Of a stretch of DNA of 64,000 bases, positions 26,792-34,906 are shown one piece after another. Origin of the DNA: Mesorhizobium opportunistum WSM2075 (lineage in GTDB: Bacteria; Pseudomonadota; Alphaproteobacteria; Rhizobiales; Rhizobiaceae); NCBI RefSeq assembly GCF_000176035.2, contig NC_015675.1, positions 4,592,001-4,656,000 of the forward strand. Reading direction: 5' to 3'. How positions within the stretch are numbered: the first letter of the stretch is position 1; every line of letters begins with the position of its first letter. A program made the translations under genes and the position numbers. The notes under the pieces are model-generated. The model made no database searches, was not told where the DNA came from, and saw only the letters and a program-made list of their open reading frames with translations.

Positions 26792-28609
26792 TCAGTTCGG
26801 CTTGCGCCACCATGTTGGCAGTTGATAACCGAATATGGGCGTCTTCTTCGGATGTTCCAGATAATTCCAGTAAGCAAGCCATTGCTGCGTGTTGTACTGC
26901 ATCGGCACCATGTAGTTGCCCGAGATCAGCAGCCGATCGAGGACACGGACCGCGGCGACATAATCTTCCTTCGAGCGAGCCCGCAGCATTGCCTCGATCG
27001 CGGCATCGATCGCCGGGTCGGCGACGCCGGCGAGATTGAACGATCCTTCGGTCTTGGCGGCGTTGGACGACCAACGCCCGATCTGCTCGATGCCTGGGGA
27101 GAGCGAATTGTTGAAGCCGCTCGAGCCGACCAGCACCTCGAAATCGAAACGCTGCTTGCGCGACTGGATCTGGTCGCCGTCAAGGCTGCGGATGCTGACG
27201 TTGATGCCGATCTTCTCCAATGTGCGCTGGTAGATACCGGCCAGGCGCTCCTCGTCTTGCGAAGAGGTCATGATCTCGAAACCGAATGGCTTGCCGTCGG
27301 GATCGAGCATCGTGCCGCCCTGCAGGTGGTATCCGATGCTTTTCAGGAGATCGAAAGCCGTCTTCAACACCTTGCGGTCCTGGCCCGAACCATCGGTCAC
27401 CGGCGGTTTCCAGGTGCCGTCCATCACGTCGGACGGCACACGGCCGGGGTAGGGCGCCAGCAGCGCCTTTTCCCTGTCGTCGGCCGGATGGCCGAGCGCG
27501 GAAAGCTCGGAGTTCTGCCAATAGCTCATCGTGCGCGCGTATTTGCCGCCGAACAGGTTCTTGTTGGCCCATTCGAAATCGTAAAGCATGCCGAGCGCGC
27601 GCCGAACCACCGGATTGGAGAACTTTGGCAGCCTGGTGTTGAACAAGAAGCCGGTCACCACAGGCGGAATGCCGGTGTCGAAGGTTTCAGAGACCACCTC
27701 GCCCTTGTGGAAGGCGGGGAAGTCGAGATCGCGCTCGCGCTTGACCGGATCGCCGTCATCGTCGATGGCGCAAAGGCCTTTCTTGAACGCTTCGAGCTTG
27801 GCGTTGGCGTTGAGGAAATATTCGATGGTGATCTGGTCGTAATTGTCGAAACCGCGCTTGGCGGGAACGTCCTTGCCCCAGTAGTCGGGATTGCGCTTGA
27901 AGACGACGCGCTGGCCGGGCTGCACCTGCGCGATCGTGTAGGGACCGCTGCCGATCAACGGCTTCAACGTCGTCCTGTCGAACGTGTCCATGGCGAAGGC
28001 GTGCCTGGGAATGATCGGCGTCAGCGCGATGATCAGTGGAAACTCGCGATCGGCCTTGTCGTTGAAGGTGAAGCGCACGCTGTGGTCGCCGGTCTTTTCC
28101 AGCTTGGCGATCCTGGCCATGCGGTCGCTGTAGGGCGGACGGCCTTTCTGCGTGTAGGCATCATAGGTGAACAGCACGTCTTCGGGTGTCACCGGCTGCC
28201 CGTCGGACCATTTGGCCTTCGGGTTGAGATGGAATTCAATGCTCTTGCGCTCCGGGTCCATGTCGGCGCTGTCCGCCAGCAGCCCATAAAGGGTAAAAGC
28301 CTCGTCCGCACTGCGCTGCATCAGCGGCTCGAAGACCAGATTGCCGAAGATCGTGTCCATCATGCCGCGCGCCGTCGTGCGCAGGCTCTTCAGGATGAAA
28401 GGGTTGAGGTTGTCGAAGCTGCCGACGACGCAATAGGTGATGCTGCCACCCTTCGGCGCGTCGGGATTGACGTAGCTGAAATGGGTGTAGTCCGGCGGCA
28501 GGGCCGGTTCGCCCTGCATCGCAATAGCGTATTTTGGCGCCGAAAGCGCTGGCTGCGGCAGGGTGAGAAACGATATCGCGGTGATCAGCCAAACAAGAAC
28601 GCGGCCCAT
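26792..28609 (-). CDS. Family-5 extracellular solute-binding protein (peptide/YejA-like)
   Basis: A 605-aa periplasmic binding protein with a signal peptide (MGRVLVWLITAISFLTLPQP, cut near ALSAP). Family-5 hallmarks include YVNPDAPKGGSITYCVVGSF, then VTPEDVLFTYDAY and the large C-terminal lobe. YejA-like proteins bind oligopeptides or modified peptides such as microcin C. AAGGAGACGG precedes the ATG at 28609. No permease or ATPase gene is adjacent, so the rest of the importer must be elsewhere. The DsbA-like gene follows directly. Confidence 0.92.
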   Translation of the reverse strand: MGRVLVWLITAISFLTLPQPALSAPKYAIAMQGEPALPPDYTHFSYVNPDAPKGGSITYCVVGSFDNLNPFILKSLRTTARGMMDTIFGNLVFEPLMQRSADEAFTLYGLLADSADMDPERKSIEFHLNPKAKWSDGQPVTPEDVLFTYDAYTQKGRPPYSDRMARIAKLEKTGDHSVRFTFNDKADREFPLIIALTPIIPRHAFAMDTFDRTTLKPLIGSGPYTIAQVQPGQRVVFKRNPDYWGKDVPAKRGFDNYDQITIEYFLNANAKLEAFKKGLCAIDDDGDPVKRERDLDFPAFHKGEVVSETFDTGIPPVVTGFLFNTRLPKFSNPVVRRALGMLYDFEWANKNLFGGKYARTMSYWQNSELSALGHPADDREKALLAPYPGRVPSDVMDGTWKPPVTDGSGQDRKVLKTAFDLLKSIGYHLQGGTMLDPDGKPFGFEIMTSSQDEERLAGIYQRTLEKIGINVSIRSLDGDQIQSRKQRFDFEVLVGSSGFNNSLSPGIEQIGRWSSNAAKTEGSFNLAGVADPAIDAAIEAMLRARSKEDYVAAVRVLDRLLISGNYMVPMQYNTQQWLAYWNYLEHPKKTPIFGYQLPTWWRKPN

Positions 28610-28842
28610 GACCGTCTCCTTAACAGGTCGGCTTGATGATTCGATGCGCACACTAGCATGAGGCGGCTGCGTGCCGGCCAATGGTGTCATCAAGAATTAC
28701 AAGTGGGCGGGCTGGATTCGACACCGCTTGCAGTGTAACACGCCGTCCGAAGTCATTCTGTTGCCTCATTTCGGCAACAGGTAGCTGGACCACGCGGCGC
28801 GAAGAAGCCGGTCCCGGGATTATTTGAGAGGAAGTGCACGAC

Positions 28843-29472
28843 ATGACGAGCCTGAACAGCAATGCGTACCGCCTTTCGGTCATGGCCGCGGGCGTGGTCG
28901 GCTTTCTGGGTGCAGGGCTTCCCGCTGCTTCCGCACAGCAGCAGCCGCAGATTCCACAGGGCTGGTTCAAGGCCTGCACCAAGCAGGAAGACGTCGACAT
29001 CTGCAACGTCCAGAATATCGTCACCGCGGGCAATGGCCAGCTCGTCACCGGTGTCAGCCTGATCGAGCTCAAGGGCAAGGTGAACCGCAAGGTGTTCCAG
29101 GTGACGGTCCCGACGGGCCGCCTCGTGCCTCCCGGCATCGGCCTGCAGATCGACACCGGCAAAGCGCAGAAGCTCGACTATGTCATCTGCTTCCCGGACC
29201 GTTGCGTGGCCGAAGTGCCGCTGACCGACCAGCTTGTCGCCTCGTTCAAGAAGGGCCAGGGGATCACGCTGACCTCGATCAATTTCCAGAACCAGGCCAA
29301 CCCGATCAAGATCGCACTGCAGGGCTTCAGCGGCGCCTATGACGGCCCGCCGCTGCAGCAGTCGGACATCGAGGACCGGCAGAAGAAGCTGCAGGACTTC
29401 GTCGCCAAGAACAACCAGGACTTCGCCAAGAAGCTCAAGGACGAACAGGACAAGGCGAAGACCGCCAACTGA
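28843..29472 (+). CDS. Invasion-associated locus B (IalB) family protein
   Basis: A 209-aa protein with a signal peptide (cut near ASAQQ). The mature region shows the IalB pattern: WFKACTKQEDVDICNVQNIV, LPPG-like LVPPGIGLQIDTGK, and DYVICFPDRCVAEVPL with paired cysteines. A charged lysine-rich tail (KKLQDFVAKNNQDFAKKLKD) ends the protein. IalB proteins are periplasmic and linked to host interaction in Bartonella; the biochemical role is unknown. GAGAGGAA is upstream of the ATG. A strong terminator follows. Confidence 0.9.
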   Translation: MTSLNSNAYRLSVMAAGVVGFLGAGLPAASAQQQPQIPQGWFKACTKQEDVDICNVQNIVTAGNGQLVTGVSLIELKGKVNRKVFQVTVPTGRLVPPGIGLQIDTGKAQKLDYVICFPDRCVAEVPLTDQLVASFKKGQGITLTSINFQNQANPIKIALQGFSGAYDGPPLQQSDIEDRQKKLQDFVAKNNQDFAKKLKDEQDKAKTAN

Positions 29473-29505
29473 TCACCGGCATCGGGCCAATACCGAAGCC
29501 AGAGA

Positions 29506-29532
29506 AAAAGCGGGGTCATGCCCCGCTTTTTT
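29506..29532 (+). terminator. Rho-independent terminator after the ialB-family gene
   Basis: AAAAGCGGGG pairs with CCCCGCTTTT around the short loop TCATG, with a T run on the plus strand and an A run on the other side. It can end transcription in both directions between ialB and hspQ. Confidence 0.85.
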
Positions 29533-29563
29533 CGTTCCTGGACGCATCCGGAATGCCGGAAAG

Positions 29564-29887
29564 TCAGTGCCTGGACTGCCGTTTCGGCTCGTAGCGTCCA
29601 TCCGGCCTCTTGTCGAACATCTCCTTGATCTGCGGATGACGAACCGGCTCGCCCGATTGATCCGCCAGCAGATTCTGCTCGGATACGTAAGCGATGTATT
29701 CGGTTTCCGAATTCTCGGCGAGCAGATGGTAGAATGGCTGATCCTTGCTTGGCCGCACGTCCGCGGGGATGGCCTCGTACCATTCGTCGGTGTTGGCGAA
29801 TTGTGGATCGACGTCGAAAATGATGCCACGAAACGGAAACAACCGGTGGCGAACCACCTGTCCGATCGCGAATTTGGCCGTTTTCAT
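29564..29887 (-). CDS. hspQ: Heat shock protein HspQ (hemimethylated DNA-binding family)
   Basis: A 107-aa protein starting MKTAKFAIGQVVRHR. It contains FRGIIFDVDPQFANTDEWY and PFYHLLAENSETEYIAYVSE, the YccV/HspQ signature. HspQ binds hemimethylated oriC in E. coli and modulates Lon degradation and heat tolerance. The ATG at 29887 is chosen over 29938 because the family begins there. It converges with the ialB-family gene across a terminator. Confidence 0.93.
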   Translation of the reverse strand: MKTAKFAIGQVVRHRLFPFRGIIFDVDPQFANTDEWYEAIPADVRPSKDQPFYHLLAENSETEYIAYVSEQNLLADQSGEPVRHPQIKEMFDKRPDGRYEPKRQSRH

Positions 29888-30036
29888 CGTACTCACCACT
29901 GAATTCCTTGGCTTTATTTGGCGCAGACTCCGAGTCAATTCAATCCCGAAGCGTTTTTAGCGTCTTCAAGCTACGCAGCGCGCGGAGCAAAGTTTTTGAT
30001 TGAAGTCGCGATATCGCGGCAAAATCCGCAAGATCG

Positions 30037-31251
30037 TCAGTTTCGCCGCACCGGCTTTCGCAGGCCACCCGCAAGTGCTGCAAAGCCGCTGCCGGGACGA
30101 AGTCCCTCGCGCATGAAAAAGGCACGCAGCGGTGCAACGCCCCCGAGCACGCCGAGACCGGCACCGCGCGCCATCTGCGCCGGCAGCATGTCGGAAAGCA
30201 GCGACATGTTGAGCAGATTGACAGCGCTGCTGCGCGCCAGGATGTCGGGCCGGCGTTTGAAATCGTAGGCGGCCAGCGCCTTGGGCTCGCCAGGGTCTTC
30301 ACGATTTTCGCTCGCGATTCCAACCAGATCGTCAATATCCCTGATGCCCAGGTTGAGACCCTGCGCGCCGATCGGCGGGAACAAATGGGCGGCCTCGCCG
30401 ACAAGCGCCACCCGATGCCGGGCAAAGCGCAGGGGGGTCACGGTCGAAAGCGGATAAATCTGGCGGCCCGGCTCCACGGTCACCCGGCCCAGCATCGACT
30501 GCATCTGCTGCTCGACCCGCAACGAGAGCGCTGCGTCGTCCAATGCGGCAAGCTCCCTGGCGGTCTCGGGCTTGACCACCCAGACGAGGCTCGAGCGATC
30601 GCCGGGCAGCGGAACCTGCGTGAACGGACCGGTCTCGGTATGGAACTCCGTAGAGGTGGAAGCGTGGTCGCGGCTATGATGGAAGTTCAGGACGAGCGCG
30701 GCTTGAGGATAGGAGCGCGACGCGGTCGAAATGCCCGCTGCCTCGCGGGCGGGCGACAGGCGTCCATCGGCGGCGACCGCCAGCGATGCGCCGACCTCGC
30801 TGCCGTCGGCGAGAGCGGCATGGGCCATGTCGGCGTCGAGATGCCAGGTCTTGACCATCGACACCAGCCGTTCGATCCCCGGATGCGCGGCAACCTTGCT
30901 GGCCAGTGCGGGGCCGAAGACGGCGTTGGGCAGATTGAGCCCGAACTGGTCCTCATCGATCTCGCTGGCGCGGAAGGTGACGACGGGACTGCGGATCAGC
31001 CGGCTGGTCGCATCGACGATGCGCATCACTTTCAAGGGTGCGGCGTTGGGCTTGATGTCTTCGAGCACGCCGAGCCGTTCAAGCACCTTCAAAGCAGGGT
31101 TCATCAGGGCCGTGGTGCGCCCATCGGGGACCGAAGCCTCCGGCCCGACGAGCGTTACCCGGAAACCGGCATCGGCGAAGGCAAGTGCCGCGATCAGTCC
31201 CGCCGGCCCTGTGCCGGCGACCAGTATCCGTGCTGTTTGCTTACGCTCCAA
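30037..31251 (-). CDS. UbiH/UbiF-family FAD-dependent hydroxylase
   Basis: A 404-aa flavin monooxygenase. The FAD site is ILVAGTGPAGLIAALAFADA. The central motif is DGRLSPAREAAGI, and the second FAD motif is VALVGEAAHLFPPIGAQGLN. Ubiquinone ring hydroxylases of this family act on the membrane-bound precursor in the aerobic pathway; which ring position is not clear. It is divergent from the DUF2182 membrane protein with about 70 bp between likely starts. Confidence 0.9.
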   Translation of the reverse strand: MERKQTARILVAGTGPAGLIAALAFADAGFRVTLVGPEASVPDGRTTALMNPALKVLERLGVLEDIKPNAAPLKVMRIVDATSRLIRSPVVTFRASEIDEDQFGLNLPNAVFGPALASKVAAHPGIERLVSMVKTWHLDADMAHAALADGSEVGASLAVAADGRLSPAREAAGISTASRSYPQAALVLNFHHSRDHASTSTEFHTETGPFTQVPLPGDRSSLVWVVKPETARELAALDDAALSLRVEQQMQSMLGRVTVEPGRQIYPLSTVTPLRFARHRVALVGEAAHLFPPIGAQGLNLGIRDIDDLVGIASENREDPGEPKALAAYDFKRRPDILARSSAVNLLNMSLLSDMLPAQMARGAGLGVLGGVAPLRAFFMREGLRPGSGFAALAGGLRKPVRRN

Positions 31252-31321
31252 GATCGGTTTCCGGCTTGCTGTGCGAGGCGGGCCACCCGGCCTGCCAGTT
31301 GCTGAGCATATAGGTCAGATC

Positions 31322-32251
31322 ATGCGGCTTGATCAACGCGGCGATTCGGCCCATTCGGTTGCCATGACCGGCCACCAGGACGACTTCAGCCATCTCGACC
31401 GCGCCGGCCGCGCCATGGCCGACATTGCACGCAACCCGCGCTTGACGGTCAACGTCGTTGTGGGCGCCGGCATCGCGCTTGCCTGGCTGTTCCTGGCCGC
31501 TATGGCGATCCGCGGCGCCGAGACCGGCGGCAGCGCGCCCGGCGACGCTCTGCTGCGCCACCTGCCGCAACTGCCGCTGCCCGATGTCCTGGAACGGTTC
31601 TTCGCGCTCTGCCTGTCGCCGGCGCCGCTGGAGGGAAGCATCGGCCCGCGCGCCTTGGCGCTCATCCTGATGTGGTTCCTGATGGCGATCGCGGCGATGC
31701 TGCCTTCCGCGGCGCCGATGATCCGCACCTATTGCGAGATCGCCGATACGGCACGGATCAAGGGGGAACCCGTCGTCCACCCGCTGGTGCTGGTCGCAGG
31801 GTATCTCAGCGTCTGGTTCCTCGCCTCCGCGATGTTCGCGGTGCTGACGCTTGCGGTGCATGCATCCGCCGCGTCCGGCCAGATGTACGATCCGGTGCTG
31901 GGCATCGCCGGCGCCTTCGCATTGCTGGTTGCCGGCCTCTACCAGTTCAGCGGCCTCAAGCAGGCCTGCCTGAAGAAATGCCGGAACCCGTTCTCGATCC
32001 TGTTTTCGAACTGGAGCGCGAGAGCCGTCCGCGTCTTCCGGCTCGGAGTTGCGCAAGGCTTATGGTGTTTCGGCTGCTGCTGGGCGCTGATGCTGGTGAT
32101 GTTCGCCGTCGGCGTCATGAACGTCTTCTGGATGGCGTTGATCGGTCTGTTCACCCTCATCGAAAAACAAACGGCGAGCCGTCTTCCAACCCGGCTGGCC
32201 GGTGCGATACTGCTTGTCTGGGCAGCCGCGCTGCTAGTAGTCTCGCTTTGA
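31322..32251 (+). CDS. DUF2182 predicted metal-binding integral membrane protein
   Basis: An approximately 309-aa protein with six to seven hydrophobic segments. The conserved block is GLWCFGCCWALMLVMFAVGV followed by MNVFWMALIGLFTLIEKQ (Cys pair, Met/Asn/Trp and Glu-Lys), the DUF2182 signature. The start is uncertain: ATGs at 31322 and 31364 are both possible, neither with a strong ribosome-binding site. It precedes DUF1326 by 14 bp. I recall the two families being neighbours in many proteobacteria. A metal-related function is a database prediction, not shown here. Confidence 0.85.
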   Translation: MRLDQRGDSAHSVAMTGHQDDFSHLDRAGRAMADIARNPRLTVNVVVGAGIALAWLFLAAMAIRGAETGGSAPGDALLRHLPQLPLPDVLERFFALCLSPAPLEGSIGPRALALILMWFLMAIAAMLPSAAPMIRTYCEIADTARIKGEPVVHPLVLVAGYLSVWFLASAMFAVLTLAVHASAASGQMYDPVLGIAGAFALLVAGLYQFSGLKQACLKKCRNPFSILFSNWSARAVRVFRLGVAQGLWCFGCCWALMLVMFAVGVMNVFWMALIGLFTLIEKQTASRLPTRLAGAILLVWAAALLVVSL

Positions 32252-32265
32252 GTGGGGGAAATTCA

Positions 32266-32880
32266 ATGACAGATCCGGGCTGGGCAATGAAAGGAGAGCT
32301 CGTACTCTCCTGCAATTGCACGGTTTTTTGCCCTTGCGTGTTGTCGCTTGGCAGTCATCCGCCAACCGAGGGCTATTGCCAGACCTGGGCGGGTTTCCGT
32401 ATCGATGCCGGTCATTTCGGAGAGGTCGACCTCTCCGGCCTCAACCTGGGACTGGTCATGGAAATCCCCGGCTACATGAGCCGCGGCAACTGGACCGCGG
32501 GCCTGTTCATCGACCAACGCGCCTCGATCTACGCCGTCAAGGCGCTGACCAAGATCTTCACCGGCAAGGCGGGCGGGACCACGTCGCTGCTGTCGATCCT
32601 CGTCGGAAAATTCCTGGGCGTCGAACAGGTCCCGATCACCTATGAGACGCGGGACAAGACGCGCATCTTCCAGATACCGAAGATCATCGACGGGGCGGTG
32701 ACGCCGATAGCGGGCAAGGATCGCGAGAAGGATACGGTGATCAGCAATTCGGAATACTGGATCGCGCCGGAGATCATCGTGGCCAAATCCGACAAGAGCA
32801 AGATGCGGGCCTTTGGCCGCAACTGGAATTTTGCCGGCCGCTCGGCCGAAATCTGCAAGCTGGATTGGCGGGGCCCGTGA
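32266..32880 (+). CDS. DUF1326 cysteine-rich protein
   Basis: A 204-aa protein with a Cys-rich start: LSCNCTVFCPCVLSL then EGYCQTW, giving CxC, CxC and a fifth cysteine within the first 40 residues. This could form a metal site. The remainder includes ITYETRDKTRIFQIP and WIAPEIIVAKSDKS. GGGGGAA precedes the ATG. It is paired with DUF2182 upstream, and its TGA overlaps the GTG start of pcs (GTGA), so three genes form one translationally coupled unit. Function is unknown. Confidence 0.88.
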   Translation: MTDPGWAMKGELVLSCNCTVFCPCVLSLGSHPPTEGYCQTWAGFRIDAGHFGEVDLSGLNLGLVMEIPGYMSRGNWTAGLFIDQRASIYAVKALTKIFTGKAGGTTSLLSILVGKFLGVEQVPITYETRDKTRIFQIPKIIDGAVTPIAGKDREKDTVISNSEYWIAPEIIVAKSDKSKMRAFGRNWNFAGRSAEICKLDWRGP

Positions 32881-33755
32881 GCAAGAACACAACGCCCAAG
32901 AACTTGGCGCCCAAGAACTCGGCGCCCAGGAACTTGGCGGCCAGGAATACGGCTGCCAGAAAAGCCGCCAAGAAGATCGCGGACCGGATTCCGCGGCCGA
33001 GGAAGAAAGTCACCTGGCCGCAGGCAAGGGCGTTCTCGGTGCATCTGCTGACCGCCTCGGGCTCGTTCCTGGCCTTCCTGTCGCTTGTGGCGGCGAGCGA
33101 AGAGCGTTGGACTGCTATGTTCTGGTGGCTCGGGCTGGCATTGTTCGTCGACGGCATCGACGGGCCGATCGCCAGGAAACTCGAGGTCAAGGAAATCCTG
33201 CCGACCTGGTCGGGCGAAATGCTCGACAACATCATCGACTACGTGACCTATGTGCTGATCCCGGCCTTCGCGCTTTACCAGCGCGGCTTCATGGGCGAGG
33301 GCCTGTCGTTCCTGTCGGCGGCGATCATCGTCGTCTCCAGCGCGATCTACTATGCCGACACCGGCATGAAGACGAAGGAGAATTTCTTCAAGGGGTTCCC
33401 CGTCGTCTGGAACATGGTGGTGTTCACGCTGTTTGTCATCGAGCCGGGACAATGGGTTTCGTTCGCGGTGGTGGTGGTGGCCGGCATCCTGACCTTCGTC
33501 CCGATCAATTTCATTCACCCGGTGCGGGTGGTGCGGCTGCGGCGCATCAATCTGACAATGACGCTATTGTGGTGCGCTTTCGGCGCGCTTGCGCTTGCGC
33601 AGGCGGCTCTCGCGGCCTTCTACGACCAGATCGGCGTGCTTGGCGAACAGGTCGGCACGTTCACCAAGATCGGTATTTCCGTTACCGGGCTTTACCTCGC
33701 CTGCATCGGTGGCATCATGCAGTTCTTTCCAAATCTTGGTGCCAAGAAGGCCTGA
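32877..33755 (+). CDS. pcs: Phosphatidylcholine synthase with repeat-built N-terminal extension
   Basis: A 292-aa CDP-alcohol phosphotransferase making phosphatidylcholine from CDP-diacylglycerol and choline. The catalytic pattern is DGIDGPIARK, then GEMLDNIIDYV (three Asp). Several membrane helices follow, and HPVRVVRLRRIN is typical of rhizobial Pcs. The GTG at 32877 overlaps the DUF1326 stop. Its first 45 residues are a basic Ala/Asn/Pro/Lys extension from a 15-bp repeat (32895-32969); as I recall, rhizobial Pcs proteins have only about ten residues before RAFSVHLLTASGS. A TTG at 32865 is a less likely start. Confidence 0.92.
   Translation: MSKNTTPKNLAPKNSAPRNLAARNTAARKAAKKIADRIPRPRKKVTWPQARAFSVHLLTASGSFLAFLSLVAASEERWTAMFWWLGLALFVDGIDGPIARKLEVKEILPTWSGEMLDNIIDYVTYVLIPAFALYQRGFMGEGLSFLSAAIIVVSSAIYYADTGMKTKENFFKGFPVVWNMVVFTLFVIEPGQWVSFAVVVVAGILTFVPINFIHPVRVVRLRRINLTMTLLWCAFGALALAQAALAAFYDQIGVLGEQVGTFTKIGISVTGLYLACIGGIMQFFPNLGAKKA
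32895..32969 (+). repeat. Five 15-bp tandem repeats in the 5' end of pcs
   Basis: Five units with core CCCAAGAACTTGGCG (32895, 32910, 32925, 32940, 32955) encode PKNLA, PKNSA, PRNLA, ARNTA and ARKAA. Later units are more diverged. Confidence 0.85.
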
Positions 33756-33783
33756 CCAGCCCACGTCTCGAGGAAGCCCATCC

Positions 33784-34761
33784 ATGTCCAAAGCGATCCG
33801 CATCCACGCCCATGGTGGCCCGGAAGTTCTGACCTACGAGGATGCCGATCCCGGCCAGCCGGGTTCGGGGCAGATCCTGGTCAGGCATACGGCGATCGGC
33901 CTCAATTTCATCGATGTCTATCATCGCTCCGGCCTCTATCCGCCGCCGGGCGGATTCCCGCTCATCGCGGGCAGCGAGGCCGCCGGGGTGGTGCTGAAGG
34001 TGGGGCAGGACGTCGACTGGCTGAAGCCGGGCGATCGGATCGCCTATGCGGTGACGACAGGTGCTTATGCCGAGGAGCGCGTCATCGATGCCAGCCGGGT
34101 CGTCAAGGTTCCGGATGGCATCAGCGACGAACAGGCCGCGGCGATGATGCTGAAAGGCATGACCGCCGAATATCTCCTGCGCCGGACCTTCAAGGTGAAG
34201 GCAGGCGACACGATCCTGTTTCATGCCGCGGCCGGCGGCGTCGGGCTCATCCTTGGCCAATGGGCGAAACATCTGGGCGCAACCGTCATCGGCACGGCAA
34301 GCTCGACCGACAAGATCGAGCTCGCCAGGGCGCACGGCTTCGACCATGTCATCAATTACAAGGAACAGGATTTCGTCGCCGGCGTCGCGGCCATCACGGG
34401 CGGCAGGAAATGCGACGTCGTCTACGATTCGGTCGGCAACGACACATTTCCGGCCTCGCTCGACTGCCTGAGGCCGCTCGGCATGTTCGTCAGCTTCGGC
34501 CAATCCTCGGGGCCGATCCCGCCGTTCTCGATGTCGCTGTTGGCCCAGAAGGGCTCCTTGTTCGCCACGAGGCCGACGCTGTTCGTCTACAACGCAAAGC
34601 GCGAGGACCTTGACGCCTCGGCGAAGGCCCTGTTCGAGGTGGTGCTGAGCGGCGCCGTCGAGATCAAGATCAACCAGCGTTATGCGCTGAAGGATGCAGG
34701 CAAGGCGCACTCGGATCTCGAAGGCCGCAGGACCACCGGAACGACAATTCTCGTTCCTTAG
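33784..34761 (+). CDS. NADPH:quinone oxidoreductase (QOR) family protein
   Basis: A 325-aa zinc-free medium-chain dehydrogenase. N-terminal GGPEVLTYED and GLNFIDVYHRSGLYPPP are QOR hallmarks. The nucleotide site is LFHAAAGGVGLILGQWAK. The C-terminus ends with DLEGRRTTGTTILVP, also characteristic. It reduces quinones one electron at a time with NADPH or acts on related enones. GAGGAAG precedes the ATG. It lies 28 bp after pcs and may share its transcript. Confidence 0.92.
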   Translation: MSKAIRIHAHGGPEVLTYEDADPGQPGSGQILVRHTAIGLNFIDVYHRSGLYPPPGGFPLIAGSEAAGVVLKVGQDVDWLKPGDRIAYAVTTGAYAEERVIDASRVVKVPDGISDEQAAAMMLKGMTAEYLLRRTFKVKAGDTILFHAAAGGVGLILGQWAKHLGATVIGTASSTDKIELARAHGFDHVINYKEQDFVAGVAAITGGRKCDVVYDSVGNDTFPASLDCLRPLGMFVSFGQSSGPIPPFSMSLLAQKGSLFATRPTLFVYNAKREDLDASAKALFEVVLSGAVEIKINQRYALKDAGKAHSDLEGRRTTGTTILVP

Positions 34762-34906
34762 TCCCGCCAGCCTTGTTATCCCTTGAATTTCCGCTGAAAT
34801 TCTTGAAGCTCTTTCAAGACGCGTGCCGCTTTCCGTTGAGAGCCGGCGGCGCCTACCATGCTTGCGGGAACACAGAACATATCCGGCAATACGGATGGGA
34901 GGCACT

